Below are positions 31,485-32,917 of a stretch of 32,917 nucleotides of DNA, one piece after another (within the stretch, counting starts at the first letter, position 1; every line of letters starts with the position of its first letter). The position numbers and the translations under genes are program-made. The stretch covers positions 1 through 32,917 of the forward strand of contig JAZQXA010000073.1 in the NCBI GenBank assembly GCA_045632605.1, in the 5' to 3' direction. A model generated the notes under the pieces. It ran no database searches. It was not told the origin of the DNA and saw nothing but the letters and a program-made list of their open reading frames with translations. This stretch comes from Flemingiibacterium sp045632605 (lineage in GTDB: Bacteria; Bacillota; Clostridia; Oscillospirales; CAG-272).

Positions 31485-32294
31485 GAAATTCGCAAGGAAA
31501 AACATGAATGCGCTGTCTTCTGTAAAATATTGGATGTGACCAGATGGGAGCACTCTTTTCACTGGCACGAAAATTTTGAAATCTGTCAGCTCATGGACAA
31601 GGGCTGCAGCTTTCTTATCGACGGCCAAAAGGTTGAGGCTGAAGCTGGAGATATCATCTCAATAAACAGACGGAGTGTACACCGTTTTATTGTTGAAGGT
31701 AAAAACGTCAATATACGCATACTGCAGTTTCCTATAAAATCCATATTGAATCTTGAAGCCAACATCACACCGATAAAGCCGCATATCACCAAAAAAGAGC
31801 TTCAGAAAAATCCAAAACTCGAATCTCTTGTTAATATTTGTCTTGAAGAAATCACCGCCGAAGCTCCTCTTGAATTCAATGAAAAGAATCCTTATATTTT
31901 GAGTATTATTGACTGTCTGTATTTTACACTCGCAAAAAATTTTCCGGACAAAAGCGGTTCACGCGAATTTGGTGCATCACGTCTTTTCTTCAATGCGGTA
32001 GAATATGTAAATCAGCATTTCTGCGATGAGGATATCACTGTTGAATCGGTTGCAAAGCATTTATATGTTTCAAGAGAAAAAATTTCCACTGAATTTATCA
32101 AATATGCAGGGGCAAGCCTGAAAAATTATATTTCCGAGCTGCGCATCAAGGAAGTAAATCTTCTGCTTGACAGCGGTTTTGATATCGGAAATGCCGCTAT
32201 GAAATGCGGATTTAACAATCTGCGTACTTTTAATTATACCTACAAGCGTGTAATTGGTATGACGCCAACCGAGTACCTTAATTCAAAAAAATAA
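31482..32294 (+). CDS. AraC-family transcriptional regulator with cupin sensor domain
   Basis: The 270-residue protein has an N-terminal cupin-like sensor domain (HSFHWHENFEICQL about residues 24-37, VEAEAGDIISINRRSVHRF about 50-68) and a C-terminal AraC-type DNA-binding domain (about 183-267) with two helix-turn-helix units: ITVESVAKHLYVSREKISTE and FDIGNAAMKCGFNNLRTFNY, ending RVIGMTPTEYL. Such proteins usually sense a sugar and activate nearby catabolic genes. The frame has a stop at 31461 and no other start codon before 31482. It lies between the TIM-barrel-like gene and the third lipoprotein gene, the obvious first targets to consider. Confidence 0.9.
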   Translation: MEIRKEKHECAVFCKILDVTRWEHSFHWHENFEICQLMDKGCSFLIDGQKVEAEAGDIISINRRSVHRFIVEGKNVNIRILQFPIKSILNLEANITPIKPHITKKELQKNPKLESLVNICLEEITAEAPLEFNEKNPYILSIIDCLYFTLAKNFPDKSGSREFGASRLFFNAVEYVNQHFCDEDITVESVAKHLYVSREKISTEFIKYAGASLKNYISELRIKEVNLLLDSGFDIGNAAMKCGFNNLRTFNYTYKRVIGMTPTEYLNSKK

Positions 32295-32373
32295 ATACGA
32301 TTCTACTTTATTGTTAGAAAGAAATTTGAAGGAATTAAATTTATTTATATTTATTCTAAGAAAGGATTTTTAC

Positions 32374-32917
32374 ATGAAAAAACAAATCACAGCATCACTT
32401 TTGCTTGCCTCAATGCTGACTTCCCTTGTCGCTTGCGGTGGCAGCAGCTCTGACAACAATGTAGACGGTTCCTCAAAACTGGATGAGTCCGCTCCTGCGG
32501 GTATCCAAAAGAAGAATTACGATTCCGATTTTGTAGTACTTGCTCCTGAATGGGGACTTTATACCAACTACTTCTTCTCTGATGATGCAGGAACCGACGT
32601 TATGACAAAAGCTCTTTACGAGCGTGAACTCACTGTCGAGGAGCATCTCGGTGTTAACATAACGCCCCGTTGGATTAGCGGTATTAATGATATTCCGGTA
32701 TCTGTCCGCGAATCAAACATGAGCGGTGACGACAACTATCAGCTTGCGCTCACTCACTGCATTTCCGGCGTTTCTGCGATGGTAACAGAGAATCTTCTTC
32801 TCGACATGAATGACCTTTCAGCTGTTAACCTTGATGCAGACTATTACAATCACATTTCAAACGAAAACCTTTCTGTAAACGGTCATCAGTATTACGCAAT
32901 CAGCGACTTCATGATTC
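32374..32917 (+). CDS. Extracellular solute-binding lipoprotein 3, truncated by the window end
   Basis: The first 181 codons of a third paralogue are present. The lipoprotein signal is MLTSLVACG (cysteine at about residue 21), followed by a Ser/Asp/Asn linker, then YFFSDDAGTDVMTKALYERE (about 72-91) and EEHLGVNITP, almost as in the two lipoproteins at 14145 and 15805; the rest is more divergent, for example RESNMSGDDNYQLALTHCIS. AAAGGA stands seven bases before the ATG. It follows the AraC-type regulator by 79 bases and is probably part of that regulator's sugar uptake unit; permease genes might follow outside the window. Confidence 0.85.
   Translation, partial: MKKQITASLLLASMLTSLVACGGSSSDNNVDGSSKLDESAPAGIQKKNYDSDFVVLAPEWGLYTNYFFSDDAGTDVMTKALYERELTVEEHLGVNITPRWISGINDIPVSVRESNMSGDDNYQLALTHCISGVSAMVTENLLLDMNDLSAVNLDADYYNHISNENLSVNGHQYYAISDFMI

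Noticed and set aside
1..32917. CRISPR array, insertion sequence, toxin-antitoxin or restriction system
   Set aside because: No regularly spaced short repeats, transposase motif or recognisable defence gene was seen on either strand.

Overview
The window looks like chromosomal DNA from an uncultured, saccharolytic member of the Clostridia (Bacillota), probably a gut or rumen bacterium near Oscillospiraceae. This is an inference. It rests on strong AGGAGG-type ribosome binding sites, near-consensus TTGACA-17-TATAAT promoters, Gram-positive lipoprotein signals (ACG and SCG lipoboxes), large secreted carbohydrate-binding proteins, and several solute-binding lipoproteins. No rRNA gene is present to fix the taxonomy.

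Left region (1-10.7 kb, minus strand): one apparent operon is read leftwards from a promoter near 10.66 kb. It encodes a secreted protein of about 1937 residues made almost only of jelly-roll-like modules, then a secreted TIM-barrel enzyme-like protein with one such module, a cytoplasmic paralogue of that barrel protein, a small secreted CBM9-like protein, and the first 34 codons of a heavy-metal-associated (CxxC) protein.

Middle region (10.9-21.1 kb): hisS runs rightwards and converges, through back-to-back terminators, on a third barrel paralogue. Two tandem, very similar solute-binding lipoproteins follow, then a PfkB-family sugar kinase, tRNA-Leu(CAG), a DUF4832-like putative glycosidase and a PrsA-like foldase lipoprotein. 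Three of these promoters (third barrel protein and both lipoproteins) carry the same inverted repeat four bases after the -10 box, which suggests common regulation.

Phage-like cassette (21.3-27.9 kb, plus strand): intact genes for terminase small and large subunits, a P22-type coat protein, a small connector-like protein, a P22 gp10-like protein, a 47-residue membrane protein, the portal and a small scaffold-like protein. They are closely packed and end at a terminator. I see no integrase, replication, lysis, needle or tailspike gene, and portal plus scaffold lie at the end of the cassette instead of between terminase and coat. It is the best candidate here for an undescribed system: a domesticated or satellite-type packaging cassette, or a cleanly trimmed prophage remnant.

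Right region (28.0-32.9 kb): citrate synthase, a convergent acyltransferase-like protein, then a rightward group with an unrecognised TIM-barrel-like protein, an AraC-type regulator and the start of a third solute-binding lipoprotein. Taken together, the non-phage genes fit glycan capture and breakdown at the cell surface (modular proteins, secreted barrel), uptake (lipoproteins, with permeases encoded elsewhere), intracellular processing (cytoplasmic barrel paralogues, sugar kinase) and AraC control. No substrate can be named from sequence alone.
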